A DNA stretch of 64,000 nucleotides from the NCBI GenBank assembly GCA_001801995.1, contig MGZB01000041.1:53515-117514 (forward strand), in the 5' to 3' direction. The position numbers were made by a program, and so were the translations under genes. The DNA comes from Gammaproteobacteria bacterium RIFOXYD12_FULL_61_37. Its GTDB lineage: Bacteria; Pseudomonadota; Gammaproteobacteria; Chromatiales; Chromatiaceae. Below the pieces are notes generated by a model. That model was not told the DNA's origin. It made no database searches and saw only the letters and a list, made by a program, of their open reading frames with translations. Below, one piece after another: positions 53,695 through 63,725 of the stretch (positions within the stretch are counted from its first letter, which is position 1; each line of letters starts with the position of its first letter).

Positions 53695-54387
53695 ATGAGC
53701 ATCTCCATCCTGCTGGTCGAAGACGACCGTCCCATCGCTGATAACGTGATCCTCGCCCTCGCGCGGGACAACATGGCTTGCCGGCATGTGACGCTGGTGG
53801 CCGAGGCCCTGGCATTGCTGCGCCAGGGCGGTTTCGATCTGGCGATCCTCGATGTGGGCCTGCCCGACGGCAACGGTTTCGACCTCTGCCGCGCCCTGCG
53901 CGGGTTTTCGGACATCCCGGTGATTTTCCTCACTGCCCGCGCCGACGAGATAGACCGGGTCGTCGGTCTGGAGATCGGCGCCGACGACTATGTGCTCAAG
54001 CCTTTCAGCCCGCGCGAGCTGGCCGCGCGGGTGAGAACCATCCTGCGCCGTGCCCGCGTGGCTGCGCCCGATACCCCAGCCACACCCGCCGCCGCGCCTG
54101 CGTTCATCGATATCGATGCCGAGCGCGCCCGCGTACTCTGCCTCGGCCAGCCGCTCGACCTGAGCCGCACCGAATACTTGATGCTGAAGGCGATGGCCGC
54201 GCGGCCGGAGAAGGTGTTCAGCCGCGCCGAGCTGATGGACGCCGCCGGTCTCGCCGAGGCCAGCCTGGAACGCTCGGTCGATACCCATATCAAGGGCCTG
54301 CGCGCCAAGCTCACGGTGCTGGCCCCGCGGCACGACCCCATCCGCACCCATCGCGGCCTCGGCTACAGCCTGGCGCGCGAGCCATGA
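53695..54387 (+). CDS. creB: OmpR/CreB-type response regulator
   Basis: 230 aa from MSISILLVEDDRPIADNVIL. The receiver has the acidic pair, the phospho-acceptor Asp in LAILDVGLPDGNGFDLCRAL, and the Lys in DDYVLKPFSPREL. The winged helix ends THIKGLRAKLTVL and THRGLGYSLAREP. The stop overlaps the kinase start (ATGA). CreB is the closest recalled relative. It probably controls the VIT/vWA-exosortase genes downstream; that is inferred from order. Confidence 0.85.
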   Translation: MSISILLVEDDRPIADNVILALARDNMACRHVTLVAEALALLRQGGFDLAILDVGLPDGNGFDLCRALRGFSDIPVIFLTARADEIDRVVGLEIGADDYVLKPFSPRELAARVRTILRRARVAAPDTPATPAAAPAFIDIDAERARVLCLGQPLDLSRTEYLMLKAMAARPEKVFSRAELMDAAGLAEASLERSVDTHIKGLRAKLTVLAPRHDPIRTHRGLGYSLAREP

Positions 54388-55847
54388 ACTTCTTCGTCCG
54401 TTTTTTCGCCGGCTATGTGCTGGTCACCGTGGTGGCCGTGCTGCTGGCGATGAAGCTGTTCACCGGGCTGTTTCTGCCCGGCGTGCGCCAGTCGGCGGAG
54501 GAGACGCTGTTGCAGACCGCCAACCTGCTGGCGGAGATGGCGGGAAGGGAGCAGGCCAACGCCGCGCCGGGCGATGCCGGGGTGGCCGGTATCGAGGCAG
54601 TATTCCGCGCCTACGAAAAGCGGCGTTTCGCGGCCAACATCTACGGCGTCATCAAGGACGACCCCAATCTGCGGATCTATGTCACCGACGCCGGTGGGCG
54701 CCTGGTGTTCGACAGCCGGGGGCAGGACATCGGCAAGGATTACTCCCGTTGGCACGACGTGAGTCTCACCCTCCGGGGCCAGTACGGCGCCCGTGCCACG
54801 CAGGAGGACGCGGCCGATCCCCTGAGCAGCATGATGTATGTGGCGGCGCCCATCCTGCGTGACGGGCGCATTGCGGGGGTTCTCTCCGTGGGCAAGCCCG
54901 AGCGCGCTTTCCAGGGCTTCATCGACCTCGCCCATGCCGGCGCCTGGCAATCCGCGCTCTGGCTGTTCGCGCTGTCACTGCTGCTGGCGCTCGGCTTCTC
55001 CTACTGGATGACCCGCGACCTGCGCCGCCTGGTCGATTACGCCAATGAGGTTGCCGAAGGCACACGCGAGCATATCCCCATCGAAGGCCGTAGCGAACTG
55101 CGCCGGCTGGCCGTGGCGCTGGAACACCTGCGCGCCGAATTGGACGGCAAGGCCCATGTGGAGAAGGTCTCGCAACTGCTCGCCCATGAACTGAAAAGCC
55201 CGCTCGCCGCCGTGCGCGGCGCGGTCGAGTTGTTGCAGGACGAGACCGGCGACGACCAGCGCGCGCGCCTTTTGACCAACATCGCCGCCGAGACCGGGCG
55301 TCTGCACCGCATCATCGAGGGCGTGCTCAACCTCGCCCGTGTCGAGAACCGCGGTCGGTTGGACGATGTGGAGGAGATCGACCTCGCCGGGCTCGTCCGC
55401 GATCTGCTCGACACCCGCGCCGGCCGGCTCGCCGCCAGGGGCCTTGCCGTCGTGACCCTGCTCGAATCGCTGCATGTGCAGGGCAACCGTTTCCTGCTGC
55501 GCCAGGCAGTGGCCAATCTGCTCGACAATGCCATCGACTTCAGTCCCCCAGGCGGTGGTATCGATCTCCGCCTCGATGAAGAAGGGGGGCTCGCCCGCCT
55601 CAGCATCCGCGACCGTGGCCCCGGCATTCCCGATTACGCCCGGTCGCGCCTGTTCGAACGCTTCTACTCCACCCCCCGCCCCGGCAGCGGGGAGCGTGGC
55701 ACCGGTCTCGGCCTCAACCTCGTGCGCGAAGTCGCCCGGCTGCATGGCGGCGGCATTGAACTCGCCAACCACCCCGAGGGTGGGGCGCGGGCCTGTTTCA
55801 GTCTGCCGGTGTCAGATCCCCTCGCAATCCACACGAAAATCCCATAG
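54384..55847 (+). CDS. creC: CreC-type sensor histidine kinase
   Basis: 487 aa from MNFFVRFFAGYVLVTVVAVL. Membrane helices near residues 5-30 and 190-212 flank a periplasmic sensor domain (Cache/PAS-like, LRIYVTDAGGRLVFDSRGQD). HAMP follows (TRDLRRLVDYANEVAEGTRE). The phospho-His is in LLAHELKSPLAAVRGAVELL; N box LLDNAIDFSPPGG, then RDRGPGIP and GTGLGLNLVREV. All kinase boxes are intact. It is coupled to the regulator by an ATGA overlap. Confidence 0.9.
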   Translation: MNFFVRFFAGYVLVTVVAVLLAMKLFTGLFLPGVRQSAEETLLQTANLLAEMAGREQANAAPGDAGVAGIEAVFRAYEKRRFAANIYGVIKDDPNLRIYVTDAGGRLVFDSRGQDIGKDYSRWHDVSLTLRGQYGARATQEDAADPLSSMMYVAAPILRDGRIAGVLSVGKPERAFQGFIDLAHAGAWQSALWLFALSLLLALGFSYWMTRDLRRLVDYANEVAEGTREHIPIEGRSELRRLAVALEHLRAELDGKAHVEKVSQLLAHELKSPLAAVRGAVELLQDETGDDQRARLLTNIAAETGRLHRIIEGVLNLARVENRGRLDDVEEIDLAGLVRDLLDTRAGRLAARGLAVVTLLESLHVQGNRFLLRQAVANLLDNAIDFSPPGGGIDLRLDEEGGLARLSIRDRGPGIPDYARSRLFERFYSTPRPGSGERGTGLGLNLVREVARLHGGGIELANHPEGGARACFSLPVSDPLAIHTKIP

Positions 55848-55918
55848 AAGCCCCACGATAACCCCACAGGCGTTGCATAAGCTCGTTCCACCACCAACCA
55901 GAACGAGGGGTATTTGCC

Positions 55919-57896
55919 ATGAAACGCTTAGTATTTTTCCTTTTCGCCTGCTTCAGTCTGATGACGCCACCCGCCTTCGCGGCGGAATGCGACGGCTGCG
56001 ACCGCAGCCTGGCGCCTCGGCTGTGGATACCGGACGGCGATCCCGCCGTGGACCGCCTGCCGCTGAAATCGAGCCACGCGGAGATCCGCATCAACGGCCC
56101 CATCGCCGAGGTCGAGGTGACGCAACGCTACGGCAACGCCGGAACGCGCGCCCTCAATGCCCGTTATGTCTTTCCCGGCTCCACCCGCGCGGCGGTGCAT
56201 GGGCTGACGATGAAGATCGGGGACCGCTTGGTGCGCGCCCAGATCAAGGAGAAGGCCGAGGCCGCGCGCGTCTTCGAGGCGGGCAAGCGCGAGGGCAAGC
56301 GTGCGGCGCTGCTGGAACAGCAACGGCCCAATGTGTTCTCGATGGACGTGGCCAACATCATGCCCGGCGACGAGGTCGAGCTGACGCTGCGCTACAGCGA
56401 GCTGCTGGTGCCGGAAGAGGGGGTCTACGAGCTGGTCTATCCGACGGTGGTTGGGCCGCGCTATGGCGCAGATCCGCTACGGATCGAAGACGATGCGAAG
56501 TGGATCGCCAATCCCTACGCGGCGGACGACGCCAAGGGCGGCAACCCGGCGGCGACCGCCACCGGCATCCGTGTCGCGCTGTCGAGCCCGGTCCCGGTGC
56601 GGGATTTGCACTCGGTGCAACACAAGGTCGATACCCGGTGGGAGAGCGACAAATCCGCCCAGGTGACCCTGGACCCCTCCGAGACCCAGGCCGGCAACCG
56701 TGACTTCGTGCTGCGCTTCCGCCTCGCGGGCGAGCAGATCCTCTCGGGTCTGATGACCTATCGCCAGGGTGACGAGAACTACTTCCTGATGATGGCCCAG
56801 CCGCCCCGGCGCGTGGTGGCCCAGCAGGTGATGCGGCGCGAGTATCTGTTCGTGGTCGATGTCTCCGGCTCCATGCACGGCTTCCCCCTCGATACCGCGC
56901 GCCACCTGATGGGCGAGCTGCTGGGCGCCCTCAAGCCGCAGGAGTCGTTCAACATCCTCTTCTTCTCCGGCGGCTCGCGGGTGCTGTCGCCCGAACCCCT
57001 GCCGGCCACGCCGGACAACGTGCAACGCGCACTTGCCATGATGCAGGGCATCGATGGCGGCGGCGGCACCGAGCTGTTGCCCGCCCTGCAACGCGCCTTT
57101 GCCATGCCGCGCACGGCGGACCTCGCTCGCAGCCTGGTGGTGGTGACCGACGGCTTCATCGGCGCCGAACGCGAGGCCTACGATCTGATCCGCGCCGAGC
57201 GCAACCGCAGCAACCTGTTCGCCTTCGGCATCGGCAGCTCGGTCAACCGCCATTTGCTGGAGGGCATGGCCCATGCCGGCGCGGGCGAACCCTTCATCGT
57301 GACCTCGCCCGCCGAGGCGACCGAGGCGGGTGCGCGCTTCCGCCGTTACATCCAGTCGCCGCTGCTCGGCAGGATCGCGATCCATGGCGATGGCGTGGAA
57401 CTCTATGACCTGGAGCCGGCGGAGATCCCGGTGATGCTGGCGGAGCGCCCCATCGTCGTGTTCGGCAAATATCGCGGCGAGGGCAAGTCCGCCGGCCTGG
57501 AGATCACCGGCCAGGCGGCTTCCGGCGAATACCGCACTCGCCTGCCGCTCGTGCAGGGCCAAGGTGAGGGGCGTACCGAACTGCTGCCCGCGCCACCGCC
57601 TGATGCGCATCGCGGACCTGCAAGGCACGGACGCGGAGGCCAATCGTGACGAGATCGTCCGCCTGGGGCTTGCCCATTCGATATTGACATCCCACACCTC
57701 CTTCGTCGCGGTGGACGAGGTGGTGGTCAATCCGAAGGGCGAGGGCCAAGAGGTGCAGCAGCCGTTGCCCCTGCCGCAGGGCGTCTCGGAACTGGCGCTC
57801 GCCCCCAGGCAGGTGCCGGAGCCGGAACTCTACTGGCTCGTCGCGCTGATGGCGCTGGTCAGTCTGATGCGGAAGCTCCGCCATGCCTGCCGCTGA
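55919..57896 (+). CDS. VIT/vWA-domain protein with PEP-CTERM-like tail, apparent frameshift
   Basis: About 659 aa if a frameshift near 57588-57593 is corrected. Signal peptide MKRLVFFLFACFSLMTPPAF; VIT domain (about 40-170, VTQRYGNAGTRALNARYVFP); vWA domain with the MIDAS-type DVSGSMHGFPLD near 315 and VVVTDGFIGAER. The second frame resumes with HRLMRIADLQGTDAEANRDE and ends VPEPELYWLVALMALVSLMR plus a basic tail: a PEP motif, membrane helix and Arg/Lys end, as in exosortase substrates. The break is in a GCGC run, so it could be a real mutation or a sequencing error. The exosortase gene follows with a 14-bp overlap. Confidence 0.82.
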
Positions 57897-58617
57897 GCAA
57901 GGGCCGTCCCTCGCAACGCAAGCCCGCGCCGAGCGGGCTTGCCCCCGCCGCTGGGGCGAGTGGGGCCTAATCGCCCTGCTCGCACTGGCCCTGAAGCAGC
58001 TCTACGGCATGGCGGACGCAACGGAACTGCAATGGCTGCTGTGGCCGCTGGCGCGGCTGCTGGAGGTGGTGAGCGATCTCAGGTTCCAGCCGCTGCCGAC
58101 CGGAGACTGGCTGGATGCCGGGCAGGGCATCCTCATCGTCAAGGCCTGCGCCGGCGGTAATTTCCTGCTCATCTCCTGGCTCGCCTGGCTGTGGCGCGGG
58201 CGGGCGTTGCCGCTGCGCCCGGCCAGGCTGCTCGGCGCGTTCGCCGCAGCCTGGGCGGCGACGCTGGCCGCCAACGCCCTGCGTATCCTGCTGATCCTGC
58301 ATGCGGAGGACGGGCTTGCCCGGCTCGGCGGCCTGTCGCAGGGGGACAGCCACCGCCTGATCGGCATCGCGGTCTATTTCCTCTGTCTGTGGATACAGCT
58401 CGCTGGCAGCGCCAGTGCGCGCGTGCCCCTGGCCGTCGCGGCCGCGGCGCTTTATCTCGGCGTCACGCTGCTGCTGCCCGCGTTACGCGCCTGGGCGCTC
58501 GGCCTCGCGCCGCTCGACACGATCCATGTCCTGTGGACGGCGGCGGTCCCGCTCGCCGTGGCGCTGGTCAGCGGTCTGTGGCGGGCTTATCGACCCGGTG
58601 ATCATCCAAGCTCGTAG
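57883..58617 (+). CDS. Exosortase, probably XrtK type
   Basis: 244 aa, about seven membrane helices. The exosortase triad is visible: Cys in IVKACAGGNFLLIS, Arg in LAANALRILLILH, His in GDSHRLIGIAVYFLCLW. It is a predicted membrane transpeptidase that cuts PEP-CTERM-like tails. It begins inside the 3' end of the VIT/vWA gene, whose tail has the matching signal, so this is a dedicated enzyme-substrate pair. The XrtK name is recalled from its VIT-partner context and should be confirmed. Confidence 0.85.
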   Translation: MPAAEQGPSLATQARAERACPRRWGEWGLIALLALALKQLYGMADATELQWLLWPLARLLEVVSDLRFQPLPTGDWLDAGQGILIVKACAGGNFLLISWLAWLWRGRALPLRPARLLGAFAAAWAATLAANALRILLILHAEDGLARLGGLSQGDSHRLIGIAVYFLCLWIQLAGSASARVPLAVAAAALYLGVTLLLPALRAWALGLAPLDTIHVLWTAAVPLAVALVSGLWRAYRPGDHPSS

Positions 58618-58877
58618 TGCTTCTCGATGGCCTCCAGGATTTCCCAGGTGCAGGAGAGGCCGGCGGGGAAGGTGACCAGGTCGCCGCGTTTGAATTCCTG
58701 GGGCTGGCCGCCGTCGGGGGTGACGATGACGCGGCCTTTGAGGATGTAGCAGGTTTCTTTATCGCTGTAGGTCCAGGGGAAGGTGGAGACCTCCTTTTTC
58801 CAGATGGGCCAGTCGTAGACCCCCAGCACTTCGAGTTTGACGGGGGCGGGTTTGTGCTCACAGAGGATTTCGTTCAT
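58602..58877 (-). CDS. Small cupin protein
   Basis: 91 aa from MNEILCEHKPAPVKLEVLGV. Single cupin (DUF861-like) barrel: WTYSDKETCYILKGRVIVTP, DGGQPQEFKRGDLVTFPAGL. Cupins of this type bind small ligands or metals; the function is unknown. It is convergent with the exosortase gene and overlaps its end by 16 bp. Confidence 0.88.
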   Translation of the reverse strand: MNEILCEHKPAPVKLEVLGVYDWPIWKKEVSTFPWTYSDKETCYILKGRVIVTPDGGQPQEFKRGDLVTFPAGLSCTWEILEAIEKHYELG

Positions 58878-59034
58878 GGGGACCGGGCCTGGGGTTGTTG
58901 CGACGGGGCTCAAGTTTATCCCATATGCGGGATGCATCGCGCGGCGCTGGCTGGCTGGTGGAATCGGATGGGGCTCTCTTGGGTGTTCAAGGGTATAGTT
59001 CCGGGTCTTGATGTGCTGAGGGTTTCGAGAAGCG

Positions 59035-59826
59035 ATGAAAAAGCAGAATGAAGCGGGGCAGGGCGAGCGTGTTCAGAAGATCCTTGCCAATGCCGGTTGG
59101 GGCAGCCGCCGGGAGTTGGAGCGGCTGATCGCCGACGGGCAGATCCAGCTCAATGACCGCCAGGTTCAACTGGGTGACCGGGCCAAGCCGGGGGACAAGC
59201 TGCGCTGGGGACGGCGGGTATTCGAGGTCCGGGACGAGGCCAGGACGCAAGGCCCTTTGCGGGTGATTGCCTATTACAAGCCCGAGGGGGAACTGGTCAC
59301 CCGCAAGGACCCGGAAGGTCGCAAGACGGTTTTTAGTGGCCTGCCATCGCTACGGAAGGGCCGCTGGATAGCGGTCGGACGGCTCGATATCAACAGTTCG
59401 GGCCTGCTGTTGTTCACTACCCGCGGTGAGTTGGCCAACAAGCTGATGCATCCCTCGCTCCAGGTGGAACGCGAGTACGCGGTGCGCGTCCTCGGCGAGG
59501 TGACGCCTGAGATGCTGCATACCCTGACCCATGGCGTCACCCTGGAGGATGGCCCGGCCCGCTTCGAGGAGATCACCGAATCGGGCGGCACCGGCGCCAA
59601 CCGCTGGTTCCATGTGGTGCTGGTGGAGGGACGCAACCGCGAGGTGCGGCGCATGTGGGAGGCGGTCGGCGCCAAGGTGAACCGGCTGATCCGGGTGCGC
59701 TACGGGCCTATCCTGCTGGGAGCCTACCCGCGCATGGGCCAGTGGCGCGAGCTGGACAAGGAGGAGATCCATGCCTTGCAACGGATGGTTTCTGGTCAGG
59801 CTTTAGGCTTGAGGTCTGAAACCTAA
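59035..59826 (+). CDS. rluB: 23S rRNA pseudouridine synthase RluB
   Basis: 263 aa. S4 RNA-binding domain at the N-terminus (ERVQKILANAGWGSRRELER), catalytic GRLDINSSGLLLFTTRGELA with the active Asp, and the family end RNREVRRMWEAVGAKVNRLI. It makes pseudouridine 2605 in 23S rRNA. RluB is preferred over RluE/F for the S4 domain and position. Confidence 0.93.
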   Translation: MKKQNEAGQGERVQKILANAGWGSRRELERLIADGQIQLNDRQVQLGDRAKPGDKLRWGRRVFEVRDEARTQGPLRVIAYYKPEGELVTRKDPEGRKTVFSGLPSLRKGRWIAVGRLDINSSGLLLFTTRGELANKLMHPSLQVEREYAVRVLGEVTPEMLHTLTHGVTLEDGPARFEEITESGGTGANRWFHVVLVEGRNREVRRMWEAVGAKVNRLIRVRYGPILLGAYPRMGQWRELDKEEIHALQRMVSGQALGLRSET

Positions 59827-59829
59827 GAC

Positions 59830-59871
59830 TCGTAGCCCGGATGGAACGCAGTGGAATCCGGGTGCATCGCT
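59830..59871. repeat. REP-type palindrome (GTAGCCCGGATG)
   Basis: CGTAGCCCGGATGGAACGCA and GTGGAATCCGGGTGCAT: the well-known intergenic palindrome type with CCCGGAT/ATCCGGG arms. It lies between rluB and the glycosylase gene. Confidence 0.7.
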
Positions 59872-59882
59872 GACTCCAACTC

Positions 59883-60545
59883 ATGAATCCCCTGATCCTG
59901 CCCCCCGAACGACTGCTGGCCCTCTTCGAGCGGATGCTTGCGGCCTATGGTCCCCAGCACTGGTGGCCGGCCGAGAGCCCCTTTGAGGTGATGGTCGGCG
60001 CGGTGCTCACCCAGAACACTGCCTGGGGCAATGTGGAAAAGGCCATCGTCAACCTCAAGGGGGCGGGTCTGCTCGATCCCGTTGCCCTGGCCGATGCCGA
60101 TCCTTCCCAGGTCGCCGGGGCCATCCGCCCGGCTGGCTATTTCAACGTCAAGACCCGCCGCTTGCAGTCCTTCTGCCGCTTCCTGATCGAGCGCGGCGGC
60201 GAGGCCGCCCTGGCTGCATTGGATACCCCGCATCTGCGCCACGAGCTGCTGGCAGTCCACGGTGTCGGCCCGGAGACCGCCGACGACATGCTGCTCTACG
60301 CCTTCCAACGTCCGGTTTTCGTGATCGACGCCTACACCCGGCGGCTTTTGAGCCGCAACGGCCTGATCGGCGGGGAAGAAGGCTACGAGACCTTGCGCCA
60401 CGGCTTCGAATCAGCCCTGCCCCCGGACGTGCAACTGTTCAACGAGTACCACGCCCTCATCGTGCGCCACGCCAAGGAGTCCTGCCGCAAAAAGCCCCAG
60501 TGCAGCTGTTGCTGTCTGCGCCGGGACTGTCCTGCAGCCGGGTAG
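59883..60545 (+). CDS. Endonuclease III-like DNA glycosylase (MagIII/COG2231 type)
   Basis: 220 aa. HhH-GPD domain: FEVMVGAVLTQNTAWGNVEK, hairpin LLAVHGVGPETADDMLLYAF and catalytic Asp in VFVIDAYTRRLLSR. The Lys used by bifunctional endonuclease III is a Glu (GPETAD), as in 3-methyladenine glycosylases of the MagIII type. Four C-terminal cysteines (C-x5-C-x2-C-x5-C) should hold a [4Fe-4S] cluster. It probably removes alkylated bases without lyase activity. Confidence 0.88.
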   Translation: MNPLILPPERLLALFERMLAAYGPQHWWPAESPFEVMVGAVLTQNTAWGNVEKAIVNLKGAGLLDPVALADADPSQVAGAIRPAGYFNVKTRRLQSFCRFLIERGGEAALAALDTPHLRHELLAVHGVGPETADDMLLYAFQRPVFVIDAYTRRLLSRNGLIGGEEGYETLRHGFESALPPDVQLFNEYHALIVRHAKESCRKKPQCSCCCLRRDCPAAG

Positions 60546-60572
60546 TCTGGCGGATCGAGGCTTCGCCCCAGA

Positions 60573-60884
60573 TTATTTCCGGTGTTTCCAGGTATAGGTT
60601 GACTGATCGAAGTACCAATCACCGGAGCCGGTATTGTTATCGACCGGCCCCTGTGGCGGTTTTCCGCCGGGGGTATAGGTCCCTGTTTGTGGGCCCTGGG
60701 GGCCACTTTGGTTGCTATAGGGGTCTATCTTCCGGACCGTACCGCCCACGGGCTTGGTATAGGCATTCGGGATGGTTGGTTCTCCCGTCCCTTGAGCCGA
60801 CACGGGCGTGCCTTCGATCACCAGAGTCAGTGCAACAAGGGAAACTGAAAAACAGAGGAAATCTCTTACAGTTATTCTGTTCAT
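60573..60884 (-). CDS. Small secreted hypothetical protein
   Basis: 103 aa from MNRITVRDFLCFSVSLVALT. A signal peptide (to about TPVSAQG) is followed by a Gly/Pro/Asn-rich exported part (TGTYTPGGKPPQGPVDNNTG) ending GSGDWYFDQSTYTWKHRK. No family recognised. Convergent with the glycosylase gene. Confidence 0.6.
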   Translation of the reverse strand: MNRITVRDFLCFSVSLVALTLVIEGTPVSAQGTGEPTIPNAYTKPVGGTVRKIDPYSNQSGPQGPQTGTYTPGGKPPQGPVDNNTGSGDWYFDQSTYTWKHRK

Positions 60885-61011
60885 ACACTTTGACCTGTTG
60901 TTGTGAGAGGTGCAGAAATCCCACCCCATTCCTCTCAAGCATAGCAGCGATATTTGGCGAGGTCGGGGTGCGGATTCCAGTAGGGACTAATGGTGCTAGA
61001 ATGCCGCCCCC

Positions 61012-62223
61012 ATGCGCCTCTCCGAATTCCGATACGAACTTCCCGATGAATTGATCGCCCAGTACCCCACCGAACGGCGGGGGGCGAGCCGTCTTCTCTA
61101 TTTGGATGGAAAACGGATCGAAGACCGGCTCTTCCCGGACATCGAGGGCCTGCTCCGGCCCAGTGATTTGCTGGTACTGAACAATACCCGTGTGATGCGG
61201 GCACGTTTTCACGGCCGCAAGGAGACCGGCGGGGCTGTGGAGGTGCTGTTGGAACGGCTGCTGCCGGACGGGGCCGCCCTGGCCCAGGTGCGCGCCAGCA
61301 AGCCGCCCAAGCCGGGTTCCCGGCTCTTTATCGGCGAGACGCAGGTGCTCTCAAGAAACACGCCGGGTCGCCCCAAGTGTTTCTTGCCCCTTGAGGGGTC
61401 AAAAACGGAGCGCAGCGGAGTTTTTGGGGGTGTGAAAACGAGCGACACGCAGGGCCGCCCCAAGTGTTTCTTGTCCCTTGAGGGGTCAAAAACGGAGCGC
61501 AGCGGAGTTTTTGGGGGTGTGCTCGTAGAGGGGCGCGAGGGGGATTTCTTCCGTCTGCGCCCCGAACAGGGCGATTGGCGCGAACTGATGACCGGTTTCG
61601 GCCATGTGCCCCTGCCGCCCTACATCCGGCGCACGGATGGGGCCTTCGACGAATCCCGCTACCAGACCGTCTTTGCCAGTCGCGAAGGTGCTGTGGCGGC
61701 CCCCACCGCCGGGCTCCACTTCGAGCGGGATCTGCTGGAACGGCTGAGGGGGAAGGGTGTCGAGACGGCGGAAGTAACCCTGCATGTGGGGGCCGGTACC
61801 TTCCAGCCGGTGCGGGTAGAGCAAATCCACGAGCATCGGATGCACGCCGAATGGGTGGAGGTGAGCGAGACGGTCTGCGCCCAGGTGGCGGCGGCGCGGG
61901 AACGGGGCGGGCGGGTGATCGCCGTCGGCACGACTTGTGTCAGAAGCCTGGAGACGGCCGCCGCCAGCGGCGAGCTGCAACCCTATTGCGGCGAGACAAG
62001 GATCTTTATCACACCGGGCTACCCGTTTCGGGTGGTCGATGCCCTGATCACCAATTTCCATTTGCCGGAATCGACCCTGCTGATGCTGGTCTGCGCCTTT
62101 GCAGGCTACGAAGAAGCCATGGCGGCCTACCGCCACGCTGTGGAACAGCGTTACCGCTTCTTCAGCTACGGCGATGCCATGTTCATCGCCCAGCGGGCGA
62201 ATCCGGCGTTCGAGGGGAAATAA
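61012..62223 (+). CDS. queA: S-adenosylmethionine:tRNA ribosyltransferase-isomerase with internal repeat insertion
   Basis: 403 aa; the family is usually about 345. [20 protein letters not shown] starts it; [80 protein letters not shown] and [12 protein letters not shown] are intact. It transfers and isomerises ribose from SAM onto preQ1 in tRNA. About 55 extra residues sit near 115-170, made of two copies of [20 protein letters not shown], encoded by a palindromic DNA repeat inserted in frame. tgt follows. Confidence 0.95.
   Translation: MRLSEFRYELPDELIAQYPTERRGASRLLYLDGKRIEDRLFPDIEGLLRPSDLLVLNNTRVMRARFHGRKETGGAVEVLLERLLPDGAALAQVRASKPPKPGSRLFIGETQVLSRNTPGRPKCFLPLEGSKTERSGVFGGVKTSDTQGRPKCFLSLEGSKTERSGVFGGVLVEGREGDFFRLRPEQGDWRELMTGFGHVPLPPYIRRTDGAFDESRYQTVFASREGAVAAPTAGLHFERDLLERLRGKGVETAEVTLHVGAGTFQPVRVEQIHEHRMHAEWVEVSETVCAQVAAARERGGRVIAVGTTCVRSLETAAASGELQPYCGETRIFITPGYPFRVVDALITNFHLPESTLLMLVCAFAGYEEAMAAYRHAVEQRYRFFSYGDAMFIAQRANPAFEGK
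61365..61520. repeat. Palindromic repeat inserted in frame in queA, two copies
   Basis: Two 69-bp units (61365-61433 and 61452-61520) joined by an 18-bp link; period 87 bp, 29 codons. Each unit has palindromes CCCTTGAGGGG and CAAAAACGGAGCGCAGCGGA with GTTTTTG closing the stem. The two units differ at a few bases. Both are read in the queA frame without stops. Confidence 0.88.
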
Positions 62224-62236
62224 TCGGGGCAAAAAA

Positions 62237-62260
62237 AAGCGCGGCAGGGGAACCGCGCTT
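62237..62260 (-). terminator. Hairpin between queA and tgt
   Basis: Perfect eight-base arms AAGCGCGG/CCGCGCTT, loop of eight. The U-run is on the minus-strand side (eight A in front on the plus strand), so it would stop leftward transcripts, although no leftward gene is near. On the plus strand it may act as an RNA stabiliser. Confidence 0.45.
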
Positions 62261-62366
62261 AACCACCAGAGGAGGAAGATGACTGACGATTAAGGAGGAG
62301 TGCATCAGTCGTTAATAATCTTCTAATATATGAATTTTCTTGTCAACACTCACCAGAAACTTATGA

Positions 62367-63479
<1,113 letters not shown>

Positions 63480-63549
63480 ACGCGGTGTACGGCGTAAATG
63501 TAGTCAGTTCTAACCTCACCGCACGCTACTGTCCCGCCTGATGAAGATC

Positions 63550-63573
63550 GTTCCCAGGCTCCAGCGTGGGAAC
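63550..63573. repeat. Short palindromic repeat (GTTCCCA...TGGGAAC)
   Basis: Seven-base perfect arms with a CTCCAGCG-containing loop, after tgt. It is a widespread intergenic palindrome type and may serve as the tgt 3' hairpin. Confidence 0.55.
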
Positions 63574-63725
63574 GCATCCCCGGACGCTCCAGTGTCCCGT
63601 CACCACGGGGCATCCGCTGCGGCTGTCCATGGAGATCGGCCAATTAATCGGCCAAATTTAGTGGATATACCTGCGTATTTGCTGTAGTAAGGCTTGATTA
63701 CAGAAACAATAGATCGGCCAACAGC

